A DNA stretch of 64,000 nt from Cyclospora cayetanensis (taxonomy: Eukaryota > Apicomplexa > Conoidasida > Eucoccidiorida > Eimeriidae): the NCBI RefSeq assembly GCF_002999335.1, contig NW_020312068.1:53330-117329 (forward strand), given 5' to 3'. Numbering within the stretch: position 1 is the stretch's first letter; each line of letters opens with the position of its first letter. A program made the translations under genes and the position numbers. Shown here in pieces: positions 34,918-47,000 of this stretch. The notes beneath the pieces were generated by a model. It saw only the letters and a list, made by a program, of their open reading frames with translations, was not told where the DNA came from and did not search any database.

Positions 34918-37900
34918 ATGGAGTTCGGGCTTTCCGATAAGCGCCTTCGTACGGCAGTCCATCTCAGCAATGAGGCGGCTACAGAAGACGCGGCTGGTCA
35001 CTATTTAGCGGCCTTTGAACTCTACAAGCAGGCTCTGGAACATTGGAGAATTATCTGCAAGTGTAAGAAGCCTCATCACATCGCGGCAGTCTTATCATAC
35101 CTAACACACGCAATTGCGAAAATTACAAGGATGAATAGAGGAGGGGGAATAGAACATTCTCATCAGCAATGCCTAAAAATGTCTATGTCCAACCCGTTGC
35201 GTACATTCCGCAGCCTAGTAGCAAACTATCTTTATGGGGACTATTAGAAAAATACAAAGTCTGGCATATGCCACTTGTTGTTGCTTAACCTTTGGTATTC
35301 CTAATAAACGAATCTCCTCTGTTAGACAGCGCGTGCCGCATGTCTTTTTGCATTCGCCGCGCACGCGTCAGTCAACAGAAATGGGGTCTTTATGTACTTT
35401 CCTGATCTTCTCGTGCTTATTTTTGTGTGCGATTTCCCTGCTTTCTTTATATACTCTTTGGCCAACTTATGTGGGCCTTTATACTCGCAGTCCAACAAAA
35501 CCCTACCCTAAGAGACCGCATATACCGCAGAATGGAAGAATACATTACGCGTGCAGAGCAGTTAAAGCAACACTTACTGTTGCGTGGGCCGAAACAACAA
35601 TTACGTCAGCGGCTGCTACTGAGCGAAACGTCGCCAGCTCCCTCTACCTCTCCACTTAAGCCTGTCAAAAGGGCAGCCCCGCCAACAACAGCTGCAACAC
35701 CCCTCTCGCGATCACCCGTTTGTCTTTCCCCACACGGCACTCCGATGAACGCCGCAGCGGAAGCAGGCAATAGCACGTCAAGGCCCGAGGCTGACGCTGC
35801 AGAGGGAGAAAGAATCAAGCAAAAGATCGTTCGTGAGAATGGCACACGCGCACGTGCAGTAGTACATGGCACCGGGCTCTCCACTACGCCGATGCAAGAT
35901 ACACGGGTTGGGGTTTTGAGCGTCAGTAAACAAGAGTTGAAAGATGATTCCATTTAAAGCATCTATATTATTTTGCGCAGACGCTATTTTAGCTGAAAAA
36001 CCGAGATTCAAATGGTCAGATGTGGCGGGTGAGTGCTGGACGCGTAGTTGGCTGTTTCACGCGTCGCAGTACCCTAGCCCGTATCCCTTATCGCCTTTGT
36101 CTTTGCGGGTTTAGGAACAATGCATGGGCACTACATAATGGATCAGCAAGGTTGACTTGAAAAGTATCAAGGACTGCATGTGTTTGCTCACACTCACTTT
36201 GCGATGTAAACAGGGCTCGAGTCCGCGAAAGAGGCACTACAAGAGGCTATCATTCTCCCTTCGCGCTTTCCTAGTTTGTTTACTGGTGAGAATAAACACC
36301 TTGAGATGTTTATGTGAGGCAAAGGCTTTGGCATGCCGAGTTTAGAAGTAACCGTGGACGCTTGCGATTGCGTTCAGGGGAGAGACGGCCATGGAGGGGC
36401 ATCTTGCTCTACGGGGTGAGCTGCTGCCAATAGCTCTGAATTTTCTCTTGATAACTCTGTCTTTCTGAGTGCTGTAACGATGCTTAGTCTTGCTTGCTGC
36501 CGCCCGCCTGGTTGCTGATGTGTCTGGTTTACAATGGATCAGTGGAACTGCGAGTGTGTACACAAGCACGGCGCTCCTGTCTGGTAGTGGTTTTGATGAC
36601 CGCATTGCTGTTTTTGCACGCGGCTCTTTTGCTCATGGATCTACTGTGATTTGTATAATCTCTTTAGCTCTCAGCGACATGGCAAGGTAGACCTGCTTTT
36701 GTAATACGCAGCCCCCAGGAACAGGAAAGACTTTTCTAGCGAAGGCCCTTGCGGCCGAAGCGGACGCGACTATCCTCTCAGGTAAACTACTTGTTTTGCG
36801 TGCTTCATGCGTTAGCGTGGCGTCTAGCGTTGAATGATTGGTGCTGTTTGTGACGACTTGATTTTTCGATATCCGTGATTCATCAATTGGCAGCAGCTCC
36901 ATCCCTACAATCCTCCACCAGGAATCATAGGGAGTTGCTCCAAGTGCTCCCTATGCAAAGCAACCCTGTTCTGGGAGCCGGAGTCTGGCAATGTTCCTAT
37001 TCGTGTTTGTTCTTCATGTTGGCGGCCGTGGTAGCGCGTTTGCATTTGTGTGGCTTTTGCTTGTTTGTTGCACGCCGACAAGTGCTTATCTTGGGAGGGT
37101 ATTTCATAGTGGCGTTTTGTCCAATGCTAGGTATGCTTTCTGCACACTGGCGCAATCACAACTACTGCAGCCATCCGTCTGCTACATCTTTCTTGTGTTG
37201 CTTTGTGTCTGCAGTCTCGGCGGCTGACTTGGTGAGCAAGTGGCAAGGGGAAAGCGAAAAGTGAGTTGGGGAATTTCGTGAGCTGCAGGGCTTCCGCGCC
37301 TTAGTGGCACCTAGAAGCAACCCAAGTCAGCAAACTTGTATCAAGTACCTTCCTAGCTAGCGAATAGTCGCAAGTGGTTATTTAAGACTTCATGACATGC
37401 GCCATTGCGATCCATTCTTATCCGAAATGGCAAATCGAGAGTTTCTTATTGCTATTTTCATGTGCCCGTATTTTGGGACTTCTTACTTCAGACTCGTTCG
37501 ATCTCTCTTTGAAGTGGCAAGGGACAGACGCCCCTCAATAATTTTTATCGACGAAATTGACTCCATGTGTGGATGTAAGCAAACCTTCCCTCTGCCTTGA
37601 ACCTGCCTCACTGGCGACTAGCTGGACCTTTCTCATCATGCCTTTATGCGTTGCGTCGCTACAAGGAACTATACTGAAACGTTCAAAATTTTGAAAAGCA
37701 CGAGTGGCTTCTCTTGATGTTTTCGTGTCTCATTCCAGCGCGATCAGAAAGCGATAGCGAATCGTCTCGCCGAATGAAAACAGAATTCTTGATTCAAATG
37801 CAAGGCATCAACTTTGACCTCAGCCAGGTTCTCGTTCTCGGTGCTACCGTAGGAGCAAACACTGGATTAGAAAGTTTAATCACTTGCGATTCTTCCCGTT

Positions 37901-39230
37901 TGAATGGGTCCAAATGATACAGCACAACGAAAGCCGCTGTATGATGGCTGCCGCAAGCGTCTACTTTCACTAGGGTCTCACAGGGACGGCCCATTCATGT
38001 CCATCGCAGCTTTACTCCGTCTCTGTACTACTGTCTAGGCAAGCATAATAGACGAGGATATCAGTTCATACTGTCGAATTTCCCTGTCTTGCAGTGTGCT
38101 CGCAGAATACGCCGTGGGCCCTTGATGCGGCAATCCGTCGGCGGTGAGCCTCCTGCGATGTTGTTTATCGGTTGACAACGCCTTAGCGATGCGTTTTAAT
38201 TTTAGCGGACGCGAAAAAGATGTTCCATGTGATTCGTTTCTCAGCTTCGAAAGGCGCATATTTATTCCTCTTCCGAAAATGCAAGCGAGAGAGCAGTTGT
38301 TAAGATGTGGCCTCCGTGGCACTCCGCACCATCTTACTGACGAGCACTTCAAGCACCTCGCGAGACAATTGGAAGGGTTCGTTTTTTACGCTTGGGATTT
38401 TCGCTGAACCTAGCGTACAAATAGAGGCTTGGAAAGGCGACCAAGGCACTAAAGGGAGGCTCAGAGTGGGCTAAAAATTTGAATCTAACATGTCCACTTG
38501 TCTCTTTTGTAGGTTTAGCGGCTCAGACATTTCTGTTCTTGTACGGGACGCGCTATTTGAGCCTATCAGGCGGTGCCGGTCGGCTTCTGCCTTTAAGCAA
38601 GTGCAGCTTAACGGCCGCACGTTCTACACGCCTTGCCAACCAGGTTAGAAAAACGAGACTTTCCCTTGGGAGTGCTTTCCTTGCAGGGTCGGTCGGTCGG
38701 TCCCTTCCCCTTTCGAGCAATGTTTTAAAGGCGCGTACACCCATGGTAGTGCTACTCTCCGTCTCTAGTACTTGCTGCATTCAGATGACCCAGACCCCAC
38801 GACACGGCAAATGCTCTTGATGTCTGTTCCCGGAGATAGATTGCTTCCTCCCGAGGTTACTGTGGTAAGGAATGAATCTGACGGGCCTGTATATGATGAG
38901 GACGTATCCCAGAAATCATTCCAAGTGCTAACTCCGCATTTCTGAAATGCTGTGTGACATGCTTTCTGTGTCCTATGGTGCTTCAATTCGTTTTCAATAC
39001 TTTGCTTCGAACTTTATGACACAGGAAGACTTCCGTAACGCCTTGTTCCATGCACGGCCTTCTGTCAGCCCAGAGGTACGTAACGCTTGTATAGGCAGTC
39101 TGACATTCGAATTTATGATGCGCCCATTTTGTATTCGCTTCATTGGCCTATTCGAATACGGTCTGCGTGCTCGCAGGACTTACGCATGCATGTCAACTGG
39201 ACGGAGCAGTTCGGCCTTGAGGGTAGCTGA
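34918..39230 (+). CDS. VPS4: VPS4 AAA ATPase
   Basis: VPS4 uses ATP to pull apart ESCRT-III filaments in endosomal sorting and membrane scission. Fifteen exons join in phase to 510 residues: 34918-35062, 35491-35925, 35981-36028, 36214-36285, 36378-36415, 36712-36781, 37215-37260, 37492-37574, 37739-37848, 38106-38143, 38245-38376, 38513-38643, 38785-38864, 39025-39075, 39177-39230. Residues 1-85 form the MIT domain. A Ser/Pro/Ala-rich linker of about 110 residues follows. The AAA core has WSDVAG, Walker A GPPGTGKT (246-253), pore segment [12 protein letters not shown], Walker B IIFIDE (301-306), the [15 protein letters not shown] segment and Arg fingers AIRRR (358-362). The C-terminus has the VPS4 beta-domain region and final helix (TEQFGLEGS). 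All catalytic motifs are intact. Confidence 0.95.
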
Positions 39231-40419
39231 GGAGTTCCCCTCTCTTGAAGGTTTTAACAAAAAAGCCCCACCGCCCGTTAAATGCAGCAAGATAAAAACA
39301 ATTGCAGCGGGACAGGAAGCAAAATTTTCAACAGTGGCCGCTCTTATTGTTTCTGCCCATGAAAACTGCAGAAAGATGTGCTTTGGTAGAAAACAGAGGC
39401 CAAATCTAGGTGCCAGAGACAGCGTTTTAGAATTGTCAATGAGGGGTACAGCATTCAGGCACTTGATACCTCCAAGGCGAAGGGAAACAAGGGCAAAAGC
39501 GTTTCCAAGCGAAAGACTCAGACTTCTGCCATATGCGTCAAAATGAAGGGATTGGATATAAATTACTAAGTCATGATACAAGGGCAACTGGTTTGGGGCA
39601 TTCCGCTCTTTCCAGTTGTACGTCTTTAAAGAGTATTTAAACGAAGTTGATTATTCATTGCGCCATGAAAGTTTCTATGTACTTGTCTTAAATGGGCGCC
39701 ACCCTCCATATTACGCATAATTAGAATGATAATGACCCATGAAATGAACAAAAGTTGCTCATTGTTAAGGTCTGATCAGGGTGGGCAGGATGAGGGAGAC
39801 TATTTTGCAAATAAGCGCCTGCCCTGGTAATTAGGTGCAGGCTGATATCATATATTCAATACAAAATGAATGAGCTCCGCGAAACAGTACGCCTTCTTTT
39901 TTACAGAGAAACACCCCGGGCAATTTTGTGGATTTGGGTACCGAACTAACTGGGGGCCCACACGGGCCCCCGTCGACGCTTCCCCCCTCGGATGTTCCTT
40001 CCGCGTATTGGGGGGTAAACCACTTCTGAAATTTAGTAAAAGGAGAATCATGATTGTACTACTGAGCTGTCTAGCTTCCTCCAACTCTTCTCCTGCCAAC
40101 TTTCCTTAGTTTCGTATAGGCAGGGGGCCTTACCATCATTGAGAATAGCTCTTTGATGCATAAACGATAAAGCATGCGCGCGGTCACAAGCGTTTCTGTA
40201 TTGGAGGAGACTGGAATGGGCTTCAGACGGCCGTATTATGCCGCCTTCTCTTGATTCCTCACTGGCGGCATTTAATTTCGGTTGCTTTTGCTTGTTCTGT
40301 GTGCTTGCTTCCAACTCTTTCTTCCCATCTTTCCTCTTTCCTTCTCATATGTTTCATAACCTGCTAGGCTTGGTAAGCTATAGCCCGCTGCACCGATCAT
40401 TCGCCGTCTTGCCGCCACA
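39231..40419. other. intergenic region between VPS4 and DPH6
   Basis: Nothing recognisable was seen. Two short open frames near 39.2-39.6 kb overlap the last VPS4 exon in other frames. The DPH6 promoter must lie near the right end, where CTTTC/CTTCC runs occur at about 40.31-40.35 kb. Confidence 0.45.
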
Positions 40420-43400
40420 ATGGGTCTACAAGCGGTGGGCCTAGTGAGCGGGGGCAAGGATAGCGTCTTCGCTCTGCAGTGTGCTGTAGCCTTGGGCCAC
40501 AGAATATGCGCTATTGCTACACTCCTTCCCCGAAACAATGCCTTGGAAGCTGACAGCTACATGTACCAGTCTGTGGGCACGGGAGTGACTGGTGCCATTG
40601 CCGAGTGCATGGGGATTCCTCTGTTTAGCTCGGAGATTAGGGGCCGCCCGCTCCTCATTAACTCGCTGAGCTACGAAACAACGCCAGGTGACGAAGTGGA
40701 AGACCTGTACGATCTCCTTGTGCTAGTAAAGGTGTGTGTTTCTATCGTTCTACCATGGCTGTGAAAAATGTGCTTCCTGTAACTGGGTGCATTCGTAGAC
40801 TATTGCACATCAAACCGTGTCTGATAAGGATACATTTATTTGCTGCTTTTTTTCACCTGCAGGATGCAATGCCAGAAATAGAAGCTGTAACTTGCGGAGC
40901 CATCCTTTCCGAATTTCAGCGGAGGCGACTGGAACATGTGTCGGTCTTTCGTCGCCCAGCACCCTAGTGCCTCCTCCCCCTTTACCAGTTATTCCCTGTT
41001 CTTTGTGCCATTGTTTTGATATATTATTCCACTCGATTCCGCCTGTGGCTGCTGCGTGATGTTCCTTCTTCAGCTGTCAGCGGCTCGGCCTTGTGCCAAT
41101 TTGCCTGTTGTGGCACAAAGCTCAGGAAGTCCTTTTGAAGGAGATGTGCGCTGTGGGGTTGCATGCAGTATTGGTCAAAACGGCCTCTATGGGGCTAACA
41201 CGTAGAAATCTTGGCAAGTGTATCAGTGATCTTTTGGATCATTTTCTAGATTTGAATCGAAAATACGACTTCCATGTTTGCGGCGAGGGTAGGTTTGCCT
41301 GCGTTTCTGAGCAGACTTCTTGTGCCTTTCCTTTGCTTTAACTTATCGTGTCGATGATAATTCCCATGCAGAACATGCGCTGCGAGGCTGGGCAGATTTA
41401 CTTGAATACCACGCTCTGGCTCCGCCTCTACACAATGCTTACATGTGAAAAGACTCTAGGACAGTTGGAGTACCCACACAACGATGAGCCAGTAACTTTC
41501 AAGCGCTTAGCTTCCAAATCCACCCGTTCATTGATTTATTCCCTTGGCTTTTTGTGCTCAGGAGGGGAATACGAAACTTTAACTCTGGACTGCCCCCTGT
41601 ATACAGAAGCTGCAATTGCTATCACCCGATGGAAGGAAGTTTGCCAGTGTGAGGACCCTGTGGCTCCAATTTGGCTTCTCTCTCCGGAGGACTGGATTCT
41701 CGTGCCAAAAGCTAAAAAAAAGGATGGAAGCACGAATCCATGCGGTTTGGGGATGCAGGAGCTCGAGCACCAAAGATTCGAAGTCTACAAAGATCTTGTC
41801 AAAACGGCAGTACAGGGTTGGAATGTACAGCAGGGCACACAGGGAGCTGCTGGGTCTACTTCGGTGAACCGAATTGAAAAGGATTCAGTGGAGGCACCTC
41901 CGGTCACATGCAATGCAAGGCAGCACCTGTGGAAAGTGCGAATCCAAAACACTCTCAAATGCAGGGGAATACTTGCTGCAGACGTAACAGCATGCTGCAA
42001 CCAACCACAAGGGGAAAGTTTGCCCTGTGGCGCTCATGTAGCGAAAGCATTTGCTGACGCCGAGGTTCCACAAGATTTGCGCGCGTCTCTTTTCGACGTC
42101 CTTAACAACTGGCTTGATGAGCAGATGGGAGCTTTTCCCTCTGGGTGTTATGTCTCTTCCGAAGCCGCCTACAAGGATCCCTCTGATGCGAAAGTTGCCG
42201 TGCGCCCGATCCAGACGATTTGTCAGGCGATTTCTTCTTCTTTCCATGCGCTCATTGAAGAGTTCTTTTCGTCTAAGGGCTTCCCAGAACACCCGATGAC
42301 GTTCCTCCAGATGTCTTTGCCTGCGGGGGTTCTTCTGCGATTTAGAGTGTTGTTTTCTCTGGCTCATTCGTCAGCTAACTGTGTATCTCCTCGTCCTAGC
42401 TTTTTATTAGAAAACCCGCAAGACGTGGCAGTGCTGCATGTACACAGCTTAAACATGTGGATCCCTTCCTGTCGGCAGAAATCTCGTTGCAGCCGGCAGC
42501 CTTCTTCAAAGTGTCATTCCCTGTGTCGCAACTGCCAAGGCATTCGGTGCGCGAAAAGAATGCATGGGGCAACAAGGACTGAAGCTGCCTCGGCACCTGA
42601 GATACTGTTCCTTAGGGCTGTAGACGGCATGGTTCCCTTCTCGGGTGAATCGCCAGCTACTGGCAGCAATCCATATTTGAAGCACCTTATGAGAGAAGAA
42701 GACAAGGACTGTCTTGAAGGAACAGGAGTGGAGGAACATGGGCTAAAGGATTCAGGGAAAGAAGATCCAGGGTTGGACATAGCGTTGCAGACAGTCAGTG
42801 CCTGTCTAAGCCTGCAGCAGTCGTTGTCTCTCCTCCGCTCAGATGGTCGTGGCTTCCCCAGCTCTGCCTCTTGTTTCTTTCCTCTCGAAACCAATATGCC
42901 GGAGGAATTTCACTTCAATGACTTCCCTCCACTATGCCTTCTGGTGTACGTCCACATCGCCCCTGTGCTGCAAGGGGGGGAAAAGGAGGCTAAACGCAAG
43001 TTAAGGATTGTGGAAGAGCTCGTACGCAGCTTGCTCCGTCGTTGGGGAGTTCAGGATAAGCACAAAGGAGTTATCGTTGTGGCAGGTGTCCCACGTCTGC
43101 CAGGTGGGGCAAAGGTGATGGTGTTGCCAGTGGGCGAAACAGCAGCAAGATGGGGAGGTGTCAGAAGAGGCTTGACATCCGTTGCCTCTTTTGAGAAACA
43201 CCTGTACGGAGAAGGTGACGCGTTTAGGAAAACACTTCAGCTGTGTATTCACAGCTTAAAGTCTCCGTCTGCGGAAGTTCCATGGATTTGCTCATCAGTG
43301 GCCTGCATAACCTTTGAAGAGTACTACGACGACGGAGCAACACGAACGTTGACGTCGTTTTTGGAGGAGCTCAGGAAGAGCTTTTATGCTTTGTTGCAGC

Positions 43401-43651
43401 AGAAGATAGAAAATGAAAATGGAGTGGAATCAGTGACCCACCTGGAGGTATTTGTTTTTTATTGTAGCTCGTTTCCTAATACATCGTTCCATGTGTCTAC
43501 ACACCTGTACGAAATAAAATGCGCTGAAACAATCACTGCAGTATGCATAGAAGGGCGAGTCACGCATGACATCGCTCCGATGATCTCATTTTTCTCGAGT
43601 GAGGAACTCGCAGGAGGCTCGGTACAGATCCTTCTGTCGTCTATGGCTTGA
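40420..43651 (+). CDS. DPH6: diphthine-ammonia ligase with extended C-terminus
   Basis: DPH6 carries out the last step of diphthamide synthesis on elongation factor 2, ATP-driven amidation of diphthine. Four exons join in phase to 897 residues: 40420-40731, 40863-40939, 41074-41288, 41562-43651. The N-terminal PP-loop domain has SGGKDS (10-15), DSYMYQSVG, GDEVEDLYDLL, AILSEFQRRRLEHV, LLWHKAQEVLLKEM and CGEGGEYETLTLDCPL (about 199-214), all DPH6 hallmarks. A low-conservation stretch follows. The last third, including LLVYVHIAPVLQGG and VSTHLYEIKCAETITAVCI, lies where yeast Dph6 carries two RidA-like (L-PSP) domains, so it probably represents diverged copies; that part is inference. Intron 1 is GT-AG, and intron 2 starts within the codon for Val at phase 2. 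Expression is probably constitutive, but the sequence does not show it. Confidence 0.93.
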
Positions 43652-44070
43652 TTACCATGCAAAGGGGCTCCTCTGGCACTCGGGAGGAGCAAAGCCGCAA
43701 CCCTGTGCTTGAACGACAGGGTGTGAAGTGGTGCTAAAAGAGTGTAAAGTAATCGAGTTTCAAGCGGGTACTGAACAGTACTACCTACTGCTAAAGAAAA
43801 GAGGTGATTGCGTGAGCTGCAGCCTTTTTACAACGAGTGCGCTATGCGTTTTTCTCCATGGGCTGCACGCTGCGCAACCGTGAGTGACTCCAGGTACTTC
43901 GGGTCACTCTCATGTTCTGTCTTCTTTAAGCGCAACCTCTGAAGAATCCCAGATGGCGCCAGATCTACACCCCTTTTGCTCATTAGGAGGCTCATGCGGG
44001 GGCTTTTGAGTGGATTGTGGTGGGCGCTGCGAATGGCGCTTAAGTGCCAAGCCCAAAATGTAAAGCTTAG
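43652..44070. other. short convergent intergenic region
   Basis: About 420 bases separate the DPH6 stop from the stop of the large minus-strand gene. It should hold both 3' ends. No further gene was seen. Confidence 0.5.
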
Positions 44071-47000
44071 TTACATTGTGCGCCAGGGCTGTGGATCTCC
44101 CACTGGCATAGCGGGCCACATGCGGAGGACCTCATCTCCAATCCTAAAAAACATTTCACGCATGGCGTCTTCCAGTTCTCCATCTAGATCATAACCAGCG
44201 GCTTGGTTTATGAAGCGCCAGAGCTCGAGAGTGGCGGTGCCTTAGAATGCAAGAAAAGCAAACCCACTAGCAGAGACGTCGAACAAGATTCGCAGCTCCG
44301 GGACCGCTTTTGCGCTAAGGTTTTGCAGCATGCTAAAGTCGGAAGCCCCACGTCGTAACGGCGAATAATATCCTCCATATATCTATGTAGAAAGTGTAGT
44401 TCTAGGCCTAAGCACGGTGTTTTACTATATTTCGAATTATGTTGCATGTTACCTGGTGCATTCACATGGTAGGCTACCTTGCGTAGCACCAATTGGATCC
44501 CGGTATCGAAAAGCTCTCGGAGCATCGGAACGTATACCTGCGATTGTGCCGAGACAGATTATTAAACTTCGGAATCCAAAAAACGCTTATTCCAGACTAA
44601 AAGGCTAAACTGACATACATATAACTGCTCATCCTGGCGCTGCTGCAGAGACACTACCTGCAGCACCCATTACAAATATTAGGAGCAGCAATGGAACTAA
44701 CCTTTAAAAGAACATGAAGGAGGCGATGAAGATATTTTATGAGGTCCTTGGGGTTAGCTACTGCAATATCCAGCAGCGGTTGTGCAGACCGCTTATTTAG
44801 AGCCTCACGAGGCACAAGAAAGTCTCCTTCGCACAAAACAGAGAAAAACACAAAATTGCAAAACAGGCGATAAACGTGGCAATACGATGCGGCAGGACAC
44901 CAGTAGTGTTGCAGCAGTTCCTGACGAAATCCAATATGAAGAATAAGACTATTCCACCAGCAGCCAAAACCAGGCTAGCCATAAGCTAAATCGAAGCTTA
45001 AGAAACCTAACCATTTTCAGCTGGAAGGATACTGTTGATAAGCTCAACGAGAAGCAAGTACACGTATGCACCCAAGTTCTTGACTGGCGCCATGAGGAGT
45101 TTGTATATGCCAGACGAGGCGCTGAACAAGAACAATACAGCTACGGAACTATCATGATGAAGCGAGCAGAACTAATGAAGAGCTGTTGCAACTATGTCTG
45201 AGGAGAAGCACATGCAAGAAATTAAGTGGATTTTTTGAATTATACTGAAGAGAACGCTTTTTTCTTATCACGATGAGCGATTGTACTGTCAGCCCGCTTC
45301 CAACACTCAATGGGATAAAGACACAAGACAGAAAACACTGGTCTTAGCAGTTTACCTGGTGGCATCTTTGATAAGGTGCCATATTGTATGCAGGTTGCTG
45401 GGGTAAAAGACAGACGACCTGATATCATCTAAGGTCTGCTTAACAAATACCAACAAGGGCAGCTGCTTCCACCAGTCGACTGGCAACTGGATACCTCTTT
45501 CCATGCCCTTCAGGAAACGATCCAAGGACGCCACCTGTAGTCTTAGACTATCCAACCAGGGCTCTACTCCTGCAACCCAGATAGAGTCTTGCACCTGCGA
45601 CAGAACCGAATTGGGGGGAGGGACAAACAGACACATAGACTAAAAGAGAAGTCCATCAGGGGCGAAAACAATCTTACGGTAACATGAACGCATAACGCCA
45701 CTACCCGCACCAAAGAAAAGACACCAGCCACATACCATTTCCTCTGCGGTACCCATACTGCGCCCCCTTACTCTCCTACATCTGTTGCTCCCTCTCCCAG
45801 TCGTTCGCTCACCAGTTTGATGTATTCATCTGCTTGGGGCCCAATGAAGTTTGCCAGGGCAGCCTGGATGCCGATGCCCAGTGCTCCTTGTCTTATGGGC
45901 GTCCAGAAGATCAAAGGAATGTTTATCAGTGCATCAGGAATCAGCCAGTTTGTCAGTTTCTCTACCAAGAAAAAACTAGCGGTGCCAACAGCAGCAAGGC
46001 ACTTTGCAAAATAGCTGGTTGATATCTTGACCAAGGGAGACATTTCCTCCATTGGCGGCGGGGTATGCAGCGGTGAGTCTCGCGAATGAAGAATTAGGGA
46101 TTCCGCTTCGTCCTCTAAAAATAAGACACAGAAACACAAGACCAGCGTGACACCAATGGAGAGAGGAAGAAACTTAGGGGGAAACAAACCTAAAGGGGAG
46201 TCATTCTACAGAGTAGCGGGTACCGTCTACTGCTGCCATCACAATGTTTCTTATCGTGGGCTCAATGTCTCTGCCCATCAGGCCCGCACCCGCCAGCTGC
46301 AAGTAGAGACGTGAGTGCACAACGTCATTCAAGAATCACTTTCCAAATTTATCTTTGTGGCTACAGCTTTGAGATAGTTGATATTGCAGTACAGTGTGCT
46401 TGCGGCAGTTGGGCCTCTTTCAAGACAGGCCGCATAAGCTTACGCTGGTCGACTTCGTTATTGTCTACAGCTTCCAACGACTCTGCCAGACCGTTAAAAT
46501 CGATGAGAAAGTGTTCGTTTGTATCATGCTGGCTTGAAAAGACACCCTGTGCCTTGCGTACCAAGCCCATGACGCGATCGACCAGGGGAGTAACCATGGA
46601 TCCCAGCATTTTCTCTAGCTGACCAATGATGTCCAGCACCCCCTCCATGTCAATTACCTTTTCAGATACCAGCTGTTCCGTGTACTTCTCCAACAGCTGG
46701 GAATACTGGAGGCGGAAACGCTCCTCTGCAAGTGTGCATCACAGTAAGCCGAAAGTACCACGGCGTCAACTTCAAATGATTCTCACGTACAGGCGAAAGA
46801 AGATAAACCTCACCCAACATGCATTGAAGCCCTTGCCAACTGCCAGTGTTGAACTCAGGTCAAATACAACACAGCAGTTAGGCTATCAGCAGCACGACAC
46901 ATACCGAGTCTCTTTACATCTCTCCCCTTTATGCGCAGGAGAGCCAAGGCATCTATAAGGACTTCTCTCTTGGGAACTCTTCCTGGATTTCTAATCTCCT

